NCBI GenBank assembly: GCA_910589415.1 | Contig: OU342630.1 | Coordinates: 20,183,867 to 20,247,866, forward strand | From: Malachius bipustulatus | Lineage: Eukaryota; Arthropoda; Insecta; Coleoptera; Melyridae | Direction: 5' to 3' | DNA length: 64,000 nt | Shown here: positions 1-12,732 of the stretch, piece after piece | Layout: the number at the start of each line of letters is the position of its first letter | How positions within the stretch are numbered: position 1 is the first letter of the stretch | Translations under genes and position numbers: made by a program | Notes under the pieces: generated by a model | What the model was told of the DNA's origin: nothing | The model's database searches: none | Seen by the model: only the letters and a program-made list of their open reading frames with translations

Positions 1-1
1 C

Positions 2-2905
2 TCTTCAAAGATTCGAGTGGTGTTTGATGCGTCGGCTAAAGCGTCAAATAATGTTTCACTTAACGATGCATTGTTTGTCGGGCCTAAACTTCAAAATGAC
101 ATTTCTGTCATTTTACTTCGTTTTCGTCTTCATGAATATGTGTTCACTTGTGATATACGACAGATGTACCGTCAAATTTTGGTGACAGAAGCCCATCAAT
201 CGTTTCAATTAATTCGGTGGCGTTCGTCGCCCGAAGACCCTATTGACACATATCGTTTGAACACTGTCACTTATGGAGTGTCCAGCTCTCCTTTTCTCGC
301 TATTCGTTGTCTTTTGCAACTAGCGCAAGAGGGCGAACAAGATTTCCCACTTGCCGCGCATGCGATTCGTAATGCATTGTACGTTGATGACTTTGCAACC
401 GGGGCAGACGATCTTCAGACTGCCTCAGAGTTGAAGAGGCAACTCATTGGTTTATTGAAAGGGGGTCAATTCGAACTTCGAAAATGGGCTTCGAATCATC
501 CTGACCTTTTACTTGGACTACCTGCTGAGCATTGTCAAATTCATGCATCGTCGTTTGATTCTGATTCTGACACAATGCTTAAGATTCTTGGCTTGCTGTG
601 GCAATCGTCTAGTGATTCTTTCTCATTCAGCGTTAAGCAGATTGAGTCACCATGTACAAAGCGATCTATTTTATCTGAAATTGCTCGCATATATGATCCT
701 TTGGGATTCTTGTGTCCTATCACTTTTTTTGCGAAACGTCTCATTCAGCACTTGTGGTCTTTGGGATTAGACTGGGATTCTGAACCCCCGTCTGACGTCT
801 GCGAACAATGGAAGCATTACAAATCGTCACTTCCTGTCATATCTGAACTGAGCATTCCTCGCCGTTTGAAGCTTGTTTCATCGACATGCCAGCTTCACGG
901 ATTTTGTGACGCGTCTGAGTCTGGCATGGCAGCTGTTGTTTATTTTCGGTGTGTTGATCCAGAAGGGATGGTTCATGTGTCTTTTGTCATGGCCAAGTCC
1001 AAGGTCGCCCCGTTGAAGCGAATCTCTATTCCGCGCCTTGAACTATGCGCAGCGGTTTTGCTAGCCAAATTAATTGCTCATATCATTCAGAATTGTTCTG
1101 AAAGCGTCGTCATCGAGCAAATATTTGCATGGAGTGATTCGACAGTCACTCTTTCATGGATCCGTTCGTCTCCACATAAGTGGAAAACGTTTGTGGCTAA
1201 TCGAGTCACATATGTTCAAGAAAGAGTTCCTCCCGATCGTTGGCATCATGTTCGGTCGGCTGAAAATCCAGCTGATCCAGCATCACGTGGTCTTTTTCCC
1301 CGCGAACTTTTAATAAGTTCTCTATGGTGGGCGGGGCCGCATTGGCTTACGGAATCTCCGGAAAATTGGCCTTTAAATTCATCGTCGTCCACTGGTGTGG
1401 ATATAAATGAAGAAGCTAGGGTTGTCGTGTTACACTCTCATGTCGTCACGTCAGATATTGAGATTTTGCTAACTCGATTTTCCTCTCTACGCAAAATACA
1501 GGGCATTGTGGCTTACTGCCTGCGTTTTCTTCACAACGCTCGTCATAAGCCCAAAATTGTTGGTCCGTTGACAGATGCAAAATTACATCAGTCTTTGTTG
1601 TTAATCGTCAAGGCGGTTCAGGCAGCTATCTTTCAGCCAGAACTTGCCAAACTGCAAAGTGGACAGCCTTGTAGTAAATATCTGCAAAAATTGTCTCCCT
1701 TTATAGATAATGCGGGTATTCTTCGCGTCGGTGGTCGTCTGGCAAATTCGTCATTGCCATTTGGTACCAAACACCCTGCTTTACTTCCAAGTCGTCATCG
1801 TTTGACTGAACTAATAATTTTGCAAGTTCACAATCGTCATCTGCATCCAGGGATTCAAACAACTATGTATCTGATACAACAGAATTTTTGGATTCTCGCC
1901 TTTCGTCAAACAATCCGTCATTATTTGAAAACGTGCAACCGTTGCTTTCGGGTTCATCCACGTTCTCTTACACCCCCCATGGGCAATTTGCCCTCGTTTC
2001 GTGTAAGTCAGGTTAAAGCTTTTAGTTGTGTAGGTGTGGATTACGGAGGTCCTTTTCCCATTTTGATGTCACGTCATCGAGGCGCTCGTACCCAAAAGGC
2101 TTATTTGTGCTTGTTTGTTTGCGCTGCAACAAGGGCCATTCACGTCGAAGTCGCTTCAGACTTATCAAGCGAAACGTTCCTCGCTGCCCTTCGTCGATTT
2201 ATCGCTAGACGAGGACGTTGCTCGTTTCTTTTCAGTGACTGTGGCACGAACTTTGTCGGTGCCCATCGTTTGCTCGTCGAATACATGAAATCCGCTGTGG
2301 AAGCAGAGTCCATCGAATGGCGCTTTAACCCGCCTTCCTCGCCTCACTTCGGAGGGTTATTCGAAAGTGGAATTAAGTCCGTGAAAACTCATCTGGCCAG
2401 GGTCATTGGTCAACAAATCTTAACATATGAGGAACTCAACACTCTTCTTGTTCAAGTCGAAGCGGTGTTGAATTCGCGTCCGTTGTGTGGTGTCAGCGCT
2501 GATCCTAATGACCTAACCGTTCTCACACCCGGTCATTTTCTTACTCTTGAAACCCTAACAGCACCACCTGATCCAGATCTATCCCATTTGAAACTTTCTC
2601 GTCTGTCTCGTTGGCAATTAGTGCAACGTTTGCACTATGATTTTTGGAAACGGTGGAAGAACGAATATCTTCATACGTTCTATCAACGTGGTAAATGGAG
2701 TAAGACCAAGACATTTGATGTTGCAGATGTCGGGACATTGGTACTGATCAAGGATGAACTTGCCCCTCCCCTTCAGTGGAGGCTTGGCAGAATTGTTCAC
2801 CTTCATTTTGGGTCAGACAAAATTGCTCGAGTCGCTACACTTCAAACGAAAACCGGGCTCCTTAAGAGACCCCTCGTTAAGTTGTGTCCTTTACCGTCAC
2901 AATAA
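2..2905 (+). CDS. BEL/Pao LTR retrotransposon Pol, 3' part (RT, RNase H, integrase)
   Basis: The frame is open from the window edge, so the N-terminal part (Gag, protease, start of RT) lies outside; the first Met codon is at 17. Counting from that Met, the RT palm shows the DIRQMYRQI block (about 46-54) and the YVDD catalytic motif at 122-125. The RNase H region starts near 292 (FCDAS), with RLELCAAVL near 341 and WSDST near 372. An integrase HHCC zinc finger lies at about 604-647 (HNRHLHPG ... CNRCF). The DDE core has D near 674, D near 741 (FSDCGTNFVG) and E near 783 (GLFESGIKSVK). The C-terminus ends on the usual BEL tail (RPLVKLCPLP) and a TAA stop. No stop or frameshift is visible in 962 codons, so the copy is fairly young. 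Polymerization, RNA removal and integration are family functions, not shown here. Confidence 0.95.
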   Translation, partial: SSKIRVVFDASAKASNNVSLNDALFVGPKLQNDISVILLRFRLHEYVFTCDIRQMYRQILVTEAHQSFQLIRWRSSPEDPIDTYRLNTVTYGVSSSPFLAIRCLLQLAQEGEQDFPLAAHAIRNALYVDDFATGADDLQTASELKRQLIGLLKGGQFELRKWASNHPDLLLGLPAEHCQIHASSFDSDSDTMLKILGLLWQSSSDSFSFSVKQIESPCTKRSILSEIARIYDPLGFLCPITFFAKRLIQHLWSLGLDWDSEPPSDVCEQWKHYKSSLPVISELSIPRRLKLVSSTCQLHGFCDASESGMAAVVYFRCVDPEGMVHVSFVMAKSKVAPLKRISIPRLELCAAVLLAKLIAHIIQNCSESVVIEQIFAWSDSTVTLSWIRSSPHKWKTFVANRVTYVQERVPPDRWHHVRSAENPADPASRGLFPRELLISSLWWAGPHWLTESPENWPLNSSSSTGVDINEEARVVVLHSHVVTSDIEILLTRFSSLRKIQGIVAYCLRFLHNARHKPKIVGPLTDAKLHQSLLLIVKAVQAAIFQPELAKLQSGQPCSKYLQKLSPFIDNAGILRVGGRLANSSLPFGTKHPALLPSRHRLTELIILQVHNRHLHPGIQTTMYLIQQNFWILAFRQTIRHYLKTCNRCFRVHPRSLTPPMGNLPSFRVSQVKAFSCVGVDYGGPFPILMSRHRGARTQKAYLCLFVCAATRAIHVEVASDLSSETFLAALRRFIARRGRCSFLFSDCGTNFVGAHRLLVEYMKSAVEAESIEWRFNPPSSPHFGGLFESGIKSVKTHLARVIGQQILTYEELNTLLVQVEAVLNSRPLCGVSADPNDLTVLTPGHFLTLETLTAPPDPDLSHLKLSRLSRWQLVQRLHYDFWKRWKNEYLHTFYQRGKWSKTKTFDVADVGTLVLIKDELAPPLQWRLGRIVHLHFGSDKIARVATLQTKTGLLKRPLVKLCPLPSQ

Positions 2906-3004
2906 GCAAGACACAACACATGTAAATAGTTAGAATTCTAACTTCATTCGTTTCTTTTTTTTTTCTTCTCTTCTCATCAGAAAATTACTTTATTTTATAG
3001 TAAT

Positions 3005-3300
3005 TTTGGTGGGCGGTATGTTTCATGTTCATTTTAAAATCCTTGCCGCCTTCCTTTTACCCCGTCCCTTTTGGTTCGACCTATAACGTCTATGCGCAAG
3101 GGCACAGGTGTCGTCGCCGTCGCGAGACCGGGCGGTAGTAAGTAGAGAACGAGTCGTCACCGTGGTCGGAGTGAAAATAGATTCGTATTGTGAACTTCTT
3201 CACTGTTCGTCGTGTCCTGTCTTCGCCCCTTCAGAAGCAGGAAAATACATGCCGGGCCCGTGCGAAGCTGTCTACCACATCGAACAACGAGATTATTGTT
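3005..3300 (+). repeat. Polypurine-like tract and start of the BEL/Pao 3' LTR
   Basis: About 110 bp after the Pol stop is a G-rich stretch (GGTGGGCGG, 3009-3016) followed by TGTTTCATG at 3019. This is the expected arrangement of a polypurine tract and a TG-initiated 3' LTR. The LTR end cannot be fixed because the 5' LTR is outside the window; 3300 is only a lower bound. A 64-codon open frame at 3108-3302 lies inside and is not taken as a gene. Confidence 0.6.
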
Positions 3301-5040
3301 GAATTTAATCAATCAACTGGTTATGGTATTTAGACTCATCACCTAACGTCGTTAAAAAGGTAGGTCAACCATCTTCCATTGTTATTTTCTTCCCGTCGAT
3401 TAATTCATTAATAATCCCATCCGTTCAAATTTATGCTCCATGAACAATCTTCGTTCAATCATCGTGTTCCAATTGCTTTTTCTTGTGAACTTTCATATTC
3501 AGCGCCTACCTTACGATAAATTTTCATTTTCAGTACAAATCCCTATTTCGGCAAATAAATAACCAAAACCTATTATTGGAAAGTATTTTTTTAAATTACC
3601 TTGGCCGCATATCTTTTACAGATGAAGGATGTAATATTTGAGAGTGGCTTAAAAATACGATTTTACCCCATTTACCTTCTCCAATTTTTTTTTCTCGAAT
3701 CAATACCTACTTTGAAAGTAGAAGTTACAGACGTGATTGAATATTTTTGCCCAGTCCAGTACCAGTTTTATTATTATGACGATTACTGTTATGAAGACCT
3801 GCCAGAACGTCACCAAATTATCTTTATTAATAAATACTGAACGTAGCACTTGTCAAGTATGTTGATGTACACTCGTACTCGTAACACCTAAACCTTCATA
3901 ACATAACATACCTATCTAGCAACGAGGAACCCAAATCTACCAGGTACACTGTGTGCTGTGAATGTCACGTATGCTTTCGAACAAAACGTTCCGGGACTTC
4001 CGGGTCGTTTTGCTCCGTTCCCGAGACAATACAAAACAATGATACCCATCTATTTATTCGCTATTATAATCTCACAAGCCTCAGTGTTTTGAACGCGTGA
4101 TGTGGTGGTTATTACTTTATCTGACTGCTGAAGCTGGAAAGTTGGAAACAAAGAACTGAACAGTTTCCTGCTGGCGGGCAAGATTAGCCTAGCAGGACAG
4201 GAAATAAAATTCCGCACTTCTCGCTGAGGTCGGCATCGCGGCTCGCATCGTCAGTTTTACGATACAATACCGTATAAGGTCGTTGTCATTATGCCCACGT
4301 TGTCTGTTGCGTGCAAGCGAGAATGGCCCAAGAGTAATAATGTAAGTCAAGGTCGTCTCAAGTAGCCAAGCTATCTGCAATTACCGACGGCTCTACCAGA
4401 GTGTTAATAATAATAATAAATAGTCTCAGACGCTTAAAATCAGTTAACACTAACGATGCAAAGACATATTATTCCATATTGGGCAAGGTAAGGAGACTGC
4501 ATTTAAGTATTAGAAACAGGACTTCTGCAGGATCTTTTATTTTTATTTTCGACAGCTTGCAAAATCACAGCTTGACTGATAAAACAATTTATTATTGGGA
4601 ATATAAATCGCCCCGCAGGTAAACGTATCTTATTTCTATCACCAAGTTTGCCAACTGCCTCTCTGGAATCAATCTATTTTATCTTTAATTAACTGCTCCC
4701 TTTCACCTGGCTTGCAGGTAACTAACACACCATGATTAGTTTTTTGCTGACATTTCTTTTAATTTCAGGGTCAGATTGCAAGGAATAGCCTCCTCGAGCT
4801 GTACCTTTTAAATGCGAAGTCCCCCGGTAAATGAATGCTCTGGAGATGCGAATTATCCGATGGTGATTCGGAAGGATAAAGTGCAATGGCCTGCAAAAGA
4901 CGGGACTTATTATTGGTTACAGTAACCCCAGAGTTACAGTTAGTTTATGGTCTATTTTAAAATAGTTTATGATAGCTTAGCCGCACGGTCTGGTGCGAAA
5001 AGCTATAAAACAGTGATAACCTAGATAACGAGGATCGAGG
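3301..5040. other. Noncoding AT-rich stretch, no feature recognised
   Basis: It contains the undefined remainder of the LTR and ordinary AT-rich sequence. Short open frames (for example 3601-3840, which lacks an ATG at its start) have no recognisable motif. I see no repeat structure or RNA gene. Confidence 0.4.
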
Positions 5041-5062
5041 GTGATATATATATAAAAAAAAC

Positions 5063-6235
5063 CTATATGGTCAACTGTACAGAAGTCAAAGATATACCTA
5101 ACTTCAACTGAGAGAATCTGACGGTTGATGGGTCAAGTCTGAAATGGTTTAGGTACTTTATAGCCGTGTAATGTAAAAGTCTTTTCATTGGACGATAGGT
5201 GATGGGTTTGTAGTATGAATAGGCTGAACCGAGTATGATACCTATGAGAGAATCGGAAATGATCAATCTTGGCCTGATTTTTGTGAATAAGTTTGAGAAG
5301 GAAGAAAACATACAGGGCGGGCAATGTTAGAAGACCAAGTCGCTTAAATTGTTTCCTCCAAGACTGGCGGATGGATAGGCCTGCCAGGATCCTGAGAGTC
5401 CTCTTCGGAAGAAGAAAAACTTTACGGAGGGACTTCTCGGTGCTGCCCCAGACGGCGATGCCATAGGCTACATGACCATAAAAATGTTCATAATATGCCG
5501 AGAGCAGAATATTATGGGAGACGGTGTGTTGCAGTCGGTGGCATTAGAGGTCATTGTGAGCTGTCCAGTTTGGATTTTGGTCGATGTAAAAACTCAAAAA
5601 TTTTCACGACCCCTCTGGGCTTAATCAGCAGGGCGTTCTCATTACGGATGTCAGGCAGAGATGGTAGATGTGATCCGGAAGAATAAAAATCTATCAACTC
5701 AGTTTTTGCTAAGTTTAGTTTAAAGTCTGTTGACTGTAAGCCATGTAGATACTTTCTCAAGTGAGTCTTGAACCGTTGATATAATTTGCGAAATGTAGTT
5801 TGTCTTGATCTTAATGAGAATAGTTGTATCGTTTATTGGTACCTAGATGTTATTTTGGAACTTAATTCGTTGATGAAAATTAGGAATAGGAGTGAACCAA
5901 GGACACTGCCCTGTGGGACTCCAGACGAGACAGGAGCGGACCTGGTCACTCGGCCACCCGATCCAGTCAATTCCACCGCCTGAGTTCTACCCTGCAAGTA
6001 GCTGGAGAACCAGGAAAGAGCCAGTCCGGGTACTGACACAGTTTCCAGTCTCAGAAGGAGGCATTCATGGCACACACTATCGAATGCCTTGGTTAGGTCC
6101 AGAAAAGCCTCCCCACCGTGCGGATGCCATTCTCCATTCCCCCAGAAATACACTCCGTGAGTTGGACGAGAGCAGTCTCGGTAGATCTGTTTCTTAAAAA
6201 TCCATGCTGGAAGTTAGACAGGGAGATATCTATAA
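5063..6235 (-). pseudogene. Decayed non-LTR retrotransposon reverse transcriptase (Jockey/CR1-like group)
   Basis: Read on the minus strand from 6235, pieces in different frames line up with a LINE RT. They run: FQHGFLRNRSTETAL (fingers), a one-base shift near 6110, then LDLTKAFDSV (motif A), WFSSYLQGRTQAV, and SGVPQGSVLG with LLFLIFINEL (motif B). The YxDD region near 5830 is degenerate: it reads IND followed by TTILI in a shifted frame. After it come the thumb-like FKLNLAKTELIDFYSSG (5551-5760) and a C-terminal part (GLLTLPALYVFFLLKLIH) around 5300. At least three frame changes make it non-functional. No endonuclease domain is present and the fragment begins abruptly at about 6235. The exact clade is an inference. 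Confidence 0.88.
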
Positions 6236-6486
6236 CGGTGTAGGTGTAATCGAGCTTTCCATCTTAGGTGAGTCATCCTGTATGCAACAAATTCAACAGC
6301 CGATTGTTTGAGCGATTTTAAAATTAAAGGGTCATATAAACTTTTAAAAATTAAAATTAGTGCGGCGCTTCAACGCCTTTCGTAATAAATAAATAGTACC
6401 TACTGCTGAAATTTTTGCGCTTTCTGATAATGATACTTTGCAATTATTGTCGATGCTTTTCATGAAGAATTAAATTGAGTAAACTA

Positions 6487-6726
6487 GGGGCCCGTTGCAC
6501 AAACGTTAATTAAAGATTTGTCAGATAATTATTGATTTTGAATTGCAAATTTTGAAAATAGGGTGAATATTTTGAATGGTCTTTTATTTTTATCAGTAAT
6601 TAACTCTTCTAAAAGGGAGTAGAGTTTATTTTCAGCAATATCAGACCAATATTTTGATAATACAGGGCATTTTAAAATCAGTAATTATCTGAAAGATCTC
6701 TAATTAACGTTTGTGCAACCGGACCT
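6487..6726. repeat. 240-bp inverted-repeat MITE with GTTGCACAAACG ends
   Basis: The left end (GGGCCCGTTGCACAAACG) and the right end (CGTTTGTGCAACCGGACC) are inverted copies. The pairing continues inward through TTAATTAAAGATTTGTCAGATAATTA and its partner with a few mismatches. There is no coding capacity. A target duplication is not clear. Confidence 0.75.
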
Positions 6727-7794
6727 CGATGTATCAACTGGATATGATCATCAATTACCTGACTTAAAATTATTTATATTTTTCAAAAATCACTTTTTCT
6801 ACACTTATTGAATAATATTCCAATTATTAGATCTTTTTGGATGAATTATGAAGGTTATTATTTGTAGTCGAAGAAGTTTATAGTTTCATAATACTCGGCT
6901 CTTGTCCAATCACAGCTACTAGCAATTCATAATACCCGCTCGTGAACCAATCAAAAGCTGTAAAGTTGATAAACAGAGCAAAGCTGTGAATATTTCCATG
7001 CTTGCCTTCAATCTCATACAATAATGGTGAAGTACAGATGGAGTTTTCTATTTATATAAAATCCTTTTATAAAAAAATTATTTCAGGAATATTGACGTGT
7101 AAAGGTCAGCCGGTTTCTATTTAGTTTCACAATTATTATTATAGATCGACGACTTACTGACATCCCTTGATATACATTTGACAGAAACATCGTCTGCGGG
7201 TTGAATAATGTATAATATTAATTTGAGGTAGATCCTGGGAGTCCAACAGCTTACGTTAAAGGCCCAATTAAGTGGTGGGCGTTCTGAGTCATGACGTCTG
7301 TTGCGATATGCGTGTAGCTTCAAATAACTCCTTGTTAATAAGTTTAGTTGAACAAATTAAATTGTTAAGCAAATATTTGTTGTTATTAAAATTAAGTGGT
7401 TTTATTATAATCAATCTTTTGTTAAAATTTTGGTCATATTACATCACCACTTGATACAGTATATCATTTCCCTTATACTGCTGTAAGTATACCTGTACCG
7501 ATTTTCGTTTCTTTAAAGATGCTTCTTACGCTCTTTCAGCTCTTTCAGTTAAAATGCTACATTAAGAAGAAAAACCGTCAATATTTTCATATACCGTGTG
7601 TCAAGTTTCAAGTGTGACGGTAGAGAAATAACGCTATAAAGGAAGTTTTTTAGAATTCCTACTCCCAATTTCGAATAGAAATGATATCAAATTGCACCTG
7701 AAATCATTCTCAATCGATTCATGTCTAAAAAGATCCATAAATTTGTATATTGTAATTAAATAAGTTACTGTACTTGATTTAGTTAAATGCTGTC
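6727..7794. other. Noncoding AT-rich stretch
   Basis: No gene, RNA or clear repeat seen. Open frames here are short and without motifs. Confidence 0.4.
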
Positions 7795-8390
7795 CTCCGG
7801 TGTAAGAAAGTCTCTCCCGAAGTTTTCATTTTTCAGTAAGTCGTGGCCGAAAGAGAGGACGGCCATTATTTTAAAATTTCGGGCTTCTTTCGGCAAGATT
7901 TCTGCCAGTATTTTTTTTTTCAGTTTCTTACGTCCGTGGCCGGAAACGTGGCTGGCCATTGTTATGAATTTTTTGACTTTCCGAGCCAAATTACAGCAAT
8001 AATTACATTTTTCAATTTATTAAGTCGTGGCCGAAAGCGTGGTTGGCCATTATTTTAAAATTTAGGGCTTTTTTCAACAAAATTTCAGCTTAAATGATTT
8101 TCCGTGGCTGGTCATCATGATGAATATTTTGATTTTTGTGAGCCAAATTCAGCAAAAAGGATTTTTTCAGTTTGTTAAGTTAGTGGTCGAAAGCGAGGCC
8201 GGCATTATTATAAAATTTCGGACTTTTTCGAGCAGAGTTTCAGCAAAAATGATTTTTTACAATTTCTCAAGTTCATAGCTGAAAGCGTAGAATTTTTATT
8301 AAAGAATATTTCAGCAAAAATTTTTTTTAAATAAAAAAAAAATGATTTTTCGAAAGTGGAAGAAAGCGTGGCTGGCTGTGACGTTTCAAT
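7795..8390. repeat. Degenerate tandem repeat, period about 93 bp
   Basis: The phrase GTGGCCGAAAGCGTGGCTGGCC recurs, with drift, at about 7840, 7931, 8024, 8098, 8181, 8272 and 8350. It is followed each time by an ATTTTAAAATTT block and a TTTCAGCAAAAATGATTTTTTCAG block. Later units are shorter and more diverged. Overlapping open frames on both strands (7783-8058) are by-products of the repeat. Confidence 0.75.
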
Positions 8391-11300
8391 TACCTACGAT
8401 TTTTTTTTTCGGTTTACGATAATTTTATAACAAATCAAATATTTTTGATTAAGACCGTAAATAATGAAAAAAAAAAGCTGATATCATTCGAAGTCCCTCT
8501 CCCTGCTCGAAAGTGTAGTTGGCCGAAGCGTGGCTAACTTGACTTGGGTAAAATTCGATATCCAATGAGCTGATAGAAACCGCTAAACAGGGTTGATTTT
8601 AAATCGTGAATAATTTCAGTAGTAGAAACATTTTGCATTACTTGCGTTTTGCGTTCAATATAATATTACACGACAATAAACGACAATTTTAATGAAGTTT
8701 TATTCGGGCTGATGTTAAAATGGCCGCAATGAACTGGCCATGGCGAAAAGTTGAATACCCCAAAAGTTTGGAAACGTAAAATTTATCTGTTTAACTATTG
8801 AGAAAGTTGGTCATTTCCGTGACGATGAAAAAGGCATTAATGTTTTGCCATAAGACAAGTTGTGGAATTCATGAGAGTAGAAATTTATATTTCAAGATAG
8901 TATTAAAACATATTATTTTGCAAACCATATTAGTTATATTCCATTTAATCCTATACTTACATTATATTCGTTCACTGCTGTTGGTGGCTTAGAATGCGTT
9001 GGCTATTTTGTTGGCCGAGTCAATTTTGTCATTCATCTACCACCTACCTATTATAATAACCTTCGGCTACTATTGATTCCACTCACAGTATCTCTTCACA
9101 GCAGTTATATCGGCACCTGCATAATCTACTCTATACTAGCATTGTACCTGATGGACGACCTTTCAAAACTGTGGTCAGGACGATTTTCATAAAAGTATAT
9201 TTGTTTACAAAAGTTTTAAAATGTAAATCGCTATATTTCTTGCTCCATTTTGGATATCTTATTGTATTAATTATTTTTCCTACGACCTTAATATTATGCG
9301 AAAACATCATCATATACGTGGGAAAGTATGACATTTTACACACCTGTGAAAACTGTGCAAAAACTTCCCCGCACAGTTTACTCGAGTTACCGCAACAACG
9401 GTATCAGTTAGAAATAAATAGCCCCAAGTTATTTACGAACCGTATTTTTTTCAGGAATCCAGCAAGTGTGCCAGGTTGTAACTCCAAGACGAGATAGCTG
9501 CCGCGATATTTAAATTAAGTAGTATTGTTCATATACTCGCGCGAAATATAACACTTTTTAGACTTGTTAGGTAACATACTGACAAGTAGTGCACTTGAGG
9601 TGCACATATTTTCACTACAGTTACTATACTTGCATATTGCATATCAATTCCAGAACTACAACTTCGCGTTCCGACAACATTATTGTCGCCGAGGGTGGAG
9701 CATCGTCCGAGGCAGACTTACACAATAATAATTCTCAAAAAAGCGAAGAATTTCGCGGCCAAGGTAACAATATCTTTTGTGCAACTGTAATGTGAAAAGT
9801 CCCAACAGAAATTTAACTTCTTTCCAAGTTCAACTCATTCAAAAGTTATAGATGGAAAAGATAATGTTCAATTCCTGGACCTCATCATATTATGTCGCCG
9901 ATTATTATGCAAAAGTCCCAGGTTCAAATCCTGTAAATGACTTTTCAGTATTTTCTTCGTATGCGAAAAATATAGTTATTTCAAAATACTTAATAATAAT
10001 TAAGTATTATAGAAACTTATTAAAGTGAGATTAAAACTCATTGGCAGCCGCTCCCAAGTTTAGGACGCGAAACAAAGAGTTGCAATCTCTATAATAGCGG
10101 CTTTAAACTGTCGATGCTTTAAAGTAGTCAGTTTGAGTAAGGTTATGCAAAAATTACTATTAAAATATGAAAACCTCTCAAAGACGCACATTTCGTAACG
10201 GCTGAAGCTGATATAGTATTTATATACTTAATGGTTTAAGAATAATAACAATAATCAATTATAATCTTATCAAAATACAACAAAGTCACTTCAAAAACTT
10301 CGTTAAATTATTTTGCATCATTATTCAAATTGTTCAAATTAAAAGAAAACGGGGTACATGCAGATTGGATGCAAAGTTTTTGGCAAAATTTGACTATGGA
10401 ATGCAAATTATCGCCTGCCGAGACAGACTAAATTACAACAACCTCTATACATGTATTTTAATCATAGGTATAAGTATATGTATAATAATTATTATGCACC
10501 GACACATTTTAATCAATAGAAGACGATCTTCTTAAAATAGCGCCAGTCTGCATAAGTTTCATAATAATGGATAACTGAATGGTACCTACATTAATATTCA
10601 AACTAGATGACTTATTTACCAATATTATATAGGATACGTCTTACTTGGCGCAACATAGCCAGTTGTTGGCACTCTATGACCATTAAAACAGACACTCTGT
10701 TTTCATATTAAAAAGTTCATGTATGATTTGGTATACCTATCATTCCTACTGCATGATGTCATGGACATGGAAGTTTTATTATCTTGCAAAGCTGATCTAT
10801 ATTCGATGATATTCAATATAAAACCTGTCAGGTGTTAACTAAATGGGAGTTTGTAGAAGTAAGAAGTAGTAAATTTGGATTTTTCCAATATGTAAAATAA
10901 GATCATAGTGGCGTTTGCGATGAATGGAAAAATTGAAATAGAAACCCAAAAGTAAAACAAAAAACGCTGGGATGATATAGTAGGATTAACTTTAAAAAGT
11001 CAGATGTGACGTTACACTAACCGTCCGAATTAATATTTTTAATTTCACCAGAAAATGTCAAACAGTTAATTGTCAAGTTGTGAACGAGCGTAAATTATTG
11101 AAGGAAATCATTCAAATATGAATTGAACCGCTTACGTCAGTTTGAGAGCCAAAAATTTATTCACGTAATGACATTCTATCCTCTGTGTTGTGCATTTAAT
11201 TCTCATTCAAAACCAATGTTGACGTATACTTATTTATGCGGGATGGAGTGTTTAGACAAACTGGACGGTTTCTACGAGAACCAGTATATGAAACAAAATA

Positions 11301-11689
11301 AATCGAACTATTCAAAAGGACGTGTATTCTTAATCGATACGTATGACTTTTTAGACTTTATTGGACTAAAAGTTATATTTCTAGGTAGGGATTTTTCGGC
11401 AAATTTTCTCACAAACTTTAAAGCAGTACCAGAAAACCCAAAATAACACTGATAAACGGGTTGCCTCATTTTAATAGATCCGTGTGGAGGGAACTCTGAA
11501 GGTAGGTATCGGAAAATATCTCAAATAAAAATTGTAGGATCGGGAGGGGGTACCTTGATTGAGAGAGGGATTGATGACCTTGACCTTGTACCAGTGCACA
11601 AATATGAAAGTCTTTTTTTAAGATCAAAGCAGTTTTAATGGGACCGTCCAGTTTTGGTCCCGCGAAATAAAAAGTCCTCAGAAAATTCT
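8391..11689. other. 3.3 kb of noncoding AT-rich sequence
   Basis: I found no recognisable protein, RNA gene or full repeat. A 107-codon open frame at 11123-11446 starts on TTG and has no known motif. A lone B-box-like GGTTCAAATCC at 9921 has no convincing partner A box. Confidence 0.4.
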
Positions 11690-11736
11690 ATTTTTTTTTT
11701 TAAATTGAAAATGCACATGCACTGCAGGGAAATCCC

Positions 11737-12732
11737 TATGACGCTCTGGGAGCGGTGCATGAGCGGAGATATCGATTCACGTTGACCTTGAATCTCTGTA
11801 GGTTGTATACTTCGGGAAACACGCCCTTTGGAATGCTATTTCAAAGTGATGCGGTTCTGTACATAAAAGAAGTCTGAAATAGGGTGGTACCAGGTGTAAC
11901 GAGCTGAACCTGATACGGATGAGCGTCTGCGGCTCGGCGTGTATTTCTGCCCGGTCTTGATCTTGGTGGGATCAAGCCGGCCACGTCTTTCGAACACCTT
12001 CCATTAAAATATCTGTAAAACAAACTCAGGTCAGCTACTCTTCTTCGATGTTCGAGAGTGTCTAAATTTTTGTCAAATCTGGGTCCCCAATCAAGCGGAT
12101 GGCTCTTTTCTGAATAGAGTCGAGTAGTCTCAGCGTATGTTTAGGAGCTGAGCTCCAAATATGTGAGCAGTACTCCAAGGATGGTCGGATTTGAGCCTTT
12201 TATAAGAGGAGAAGCTGTTGTGGTGTATAAAATTTCTTCGTGCGGAAGAGTGTTCCAAGTTTTTGAGAAGCACTCTTCGCCAGACCTGCAACATGATCAT
12301 GCCAAGACATGTTCGCTCCTAGGCTCACTCCAAGTAAACGAAGAGATGACGCTGGGGTAAGAGAGTGTCCCGCCATCATCATATCTGGCTCCAAAACGTT
12401 GGTCTTTTTGGAGAAGATGGCTGCTTGGGTTTTTCCAGCATTAAATTGGACTTGGTTTCTATCGCCCCAAGTTAGAATGTCTTGCAAGTCATTGTTAAGT
12501 ATGGCAACTTCTTGCTCCCTGGTATGAGGGTACTGTCGTCGGCAAAACTGTATATTGGATTTTTTGTTGTTTCAAGCAAGTCGTTTATAAATATTAGAAA
12601 GAGAGTCGGAGATAAAATGGATCCCTGAGGCACACCGGCATTGATGGAAAAGGTCTCAGAATCGACTGCCACCTGCAATGAACGATCTCCGAGATAACTC
12701 GCAAGCCACAAGCAGAATTTCTCGGGCATGCC
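11737..12732 (-). pseudogene. LINE reverse transcriptase C-terminal half, frameshifted
   Basis: This continues the same ORF after the TAG. Motif B reads GVPQGSILSP and the catalytic box FADDST. A one-base shift near 12515 moves the frame to LTWGDRNQVQFNAGKTQA and SLRLLGVSL (12200-12487). A TAA at 12200-12202 interrupts just before KAQIRPSLEYCSHIW. A second shift near 12070 restores RRVADLSLFYRYFNGRCS (11841-12023), ending in FPEVYNLQRFKVNVNRYL and a stop. All core RT blocks remain recognisable, so inactivation is recent relative to the other LINE scraps here. Confidence 0.9.

Noticed and set aside
3019..3600. Attempt to place the 3' end of the BEL/Pao LTR
   Set aside because: Needs the 5' LTR, which is outside the window; no reliable CA end could be chosen.
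9921..9931. GGTTCAAATCC B-box
   Set aside because: No suitable A box or tRNA fold around it; probably chance or a worn SINE scrap.
11123..11446. 107-codon open frame
   Set aside because: No ATG at its start, no motif, AT-rich composition.
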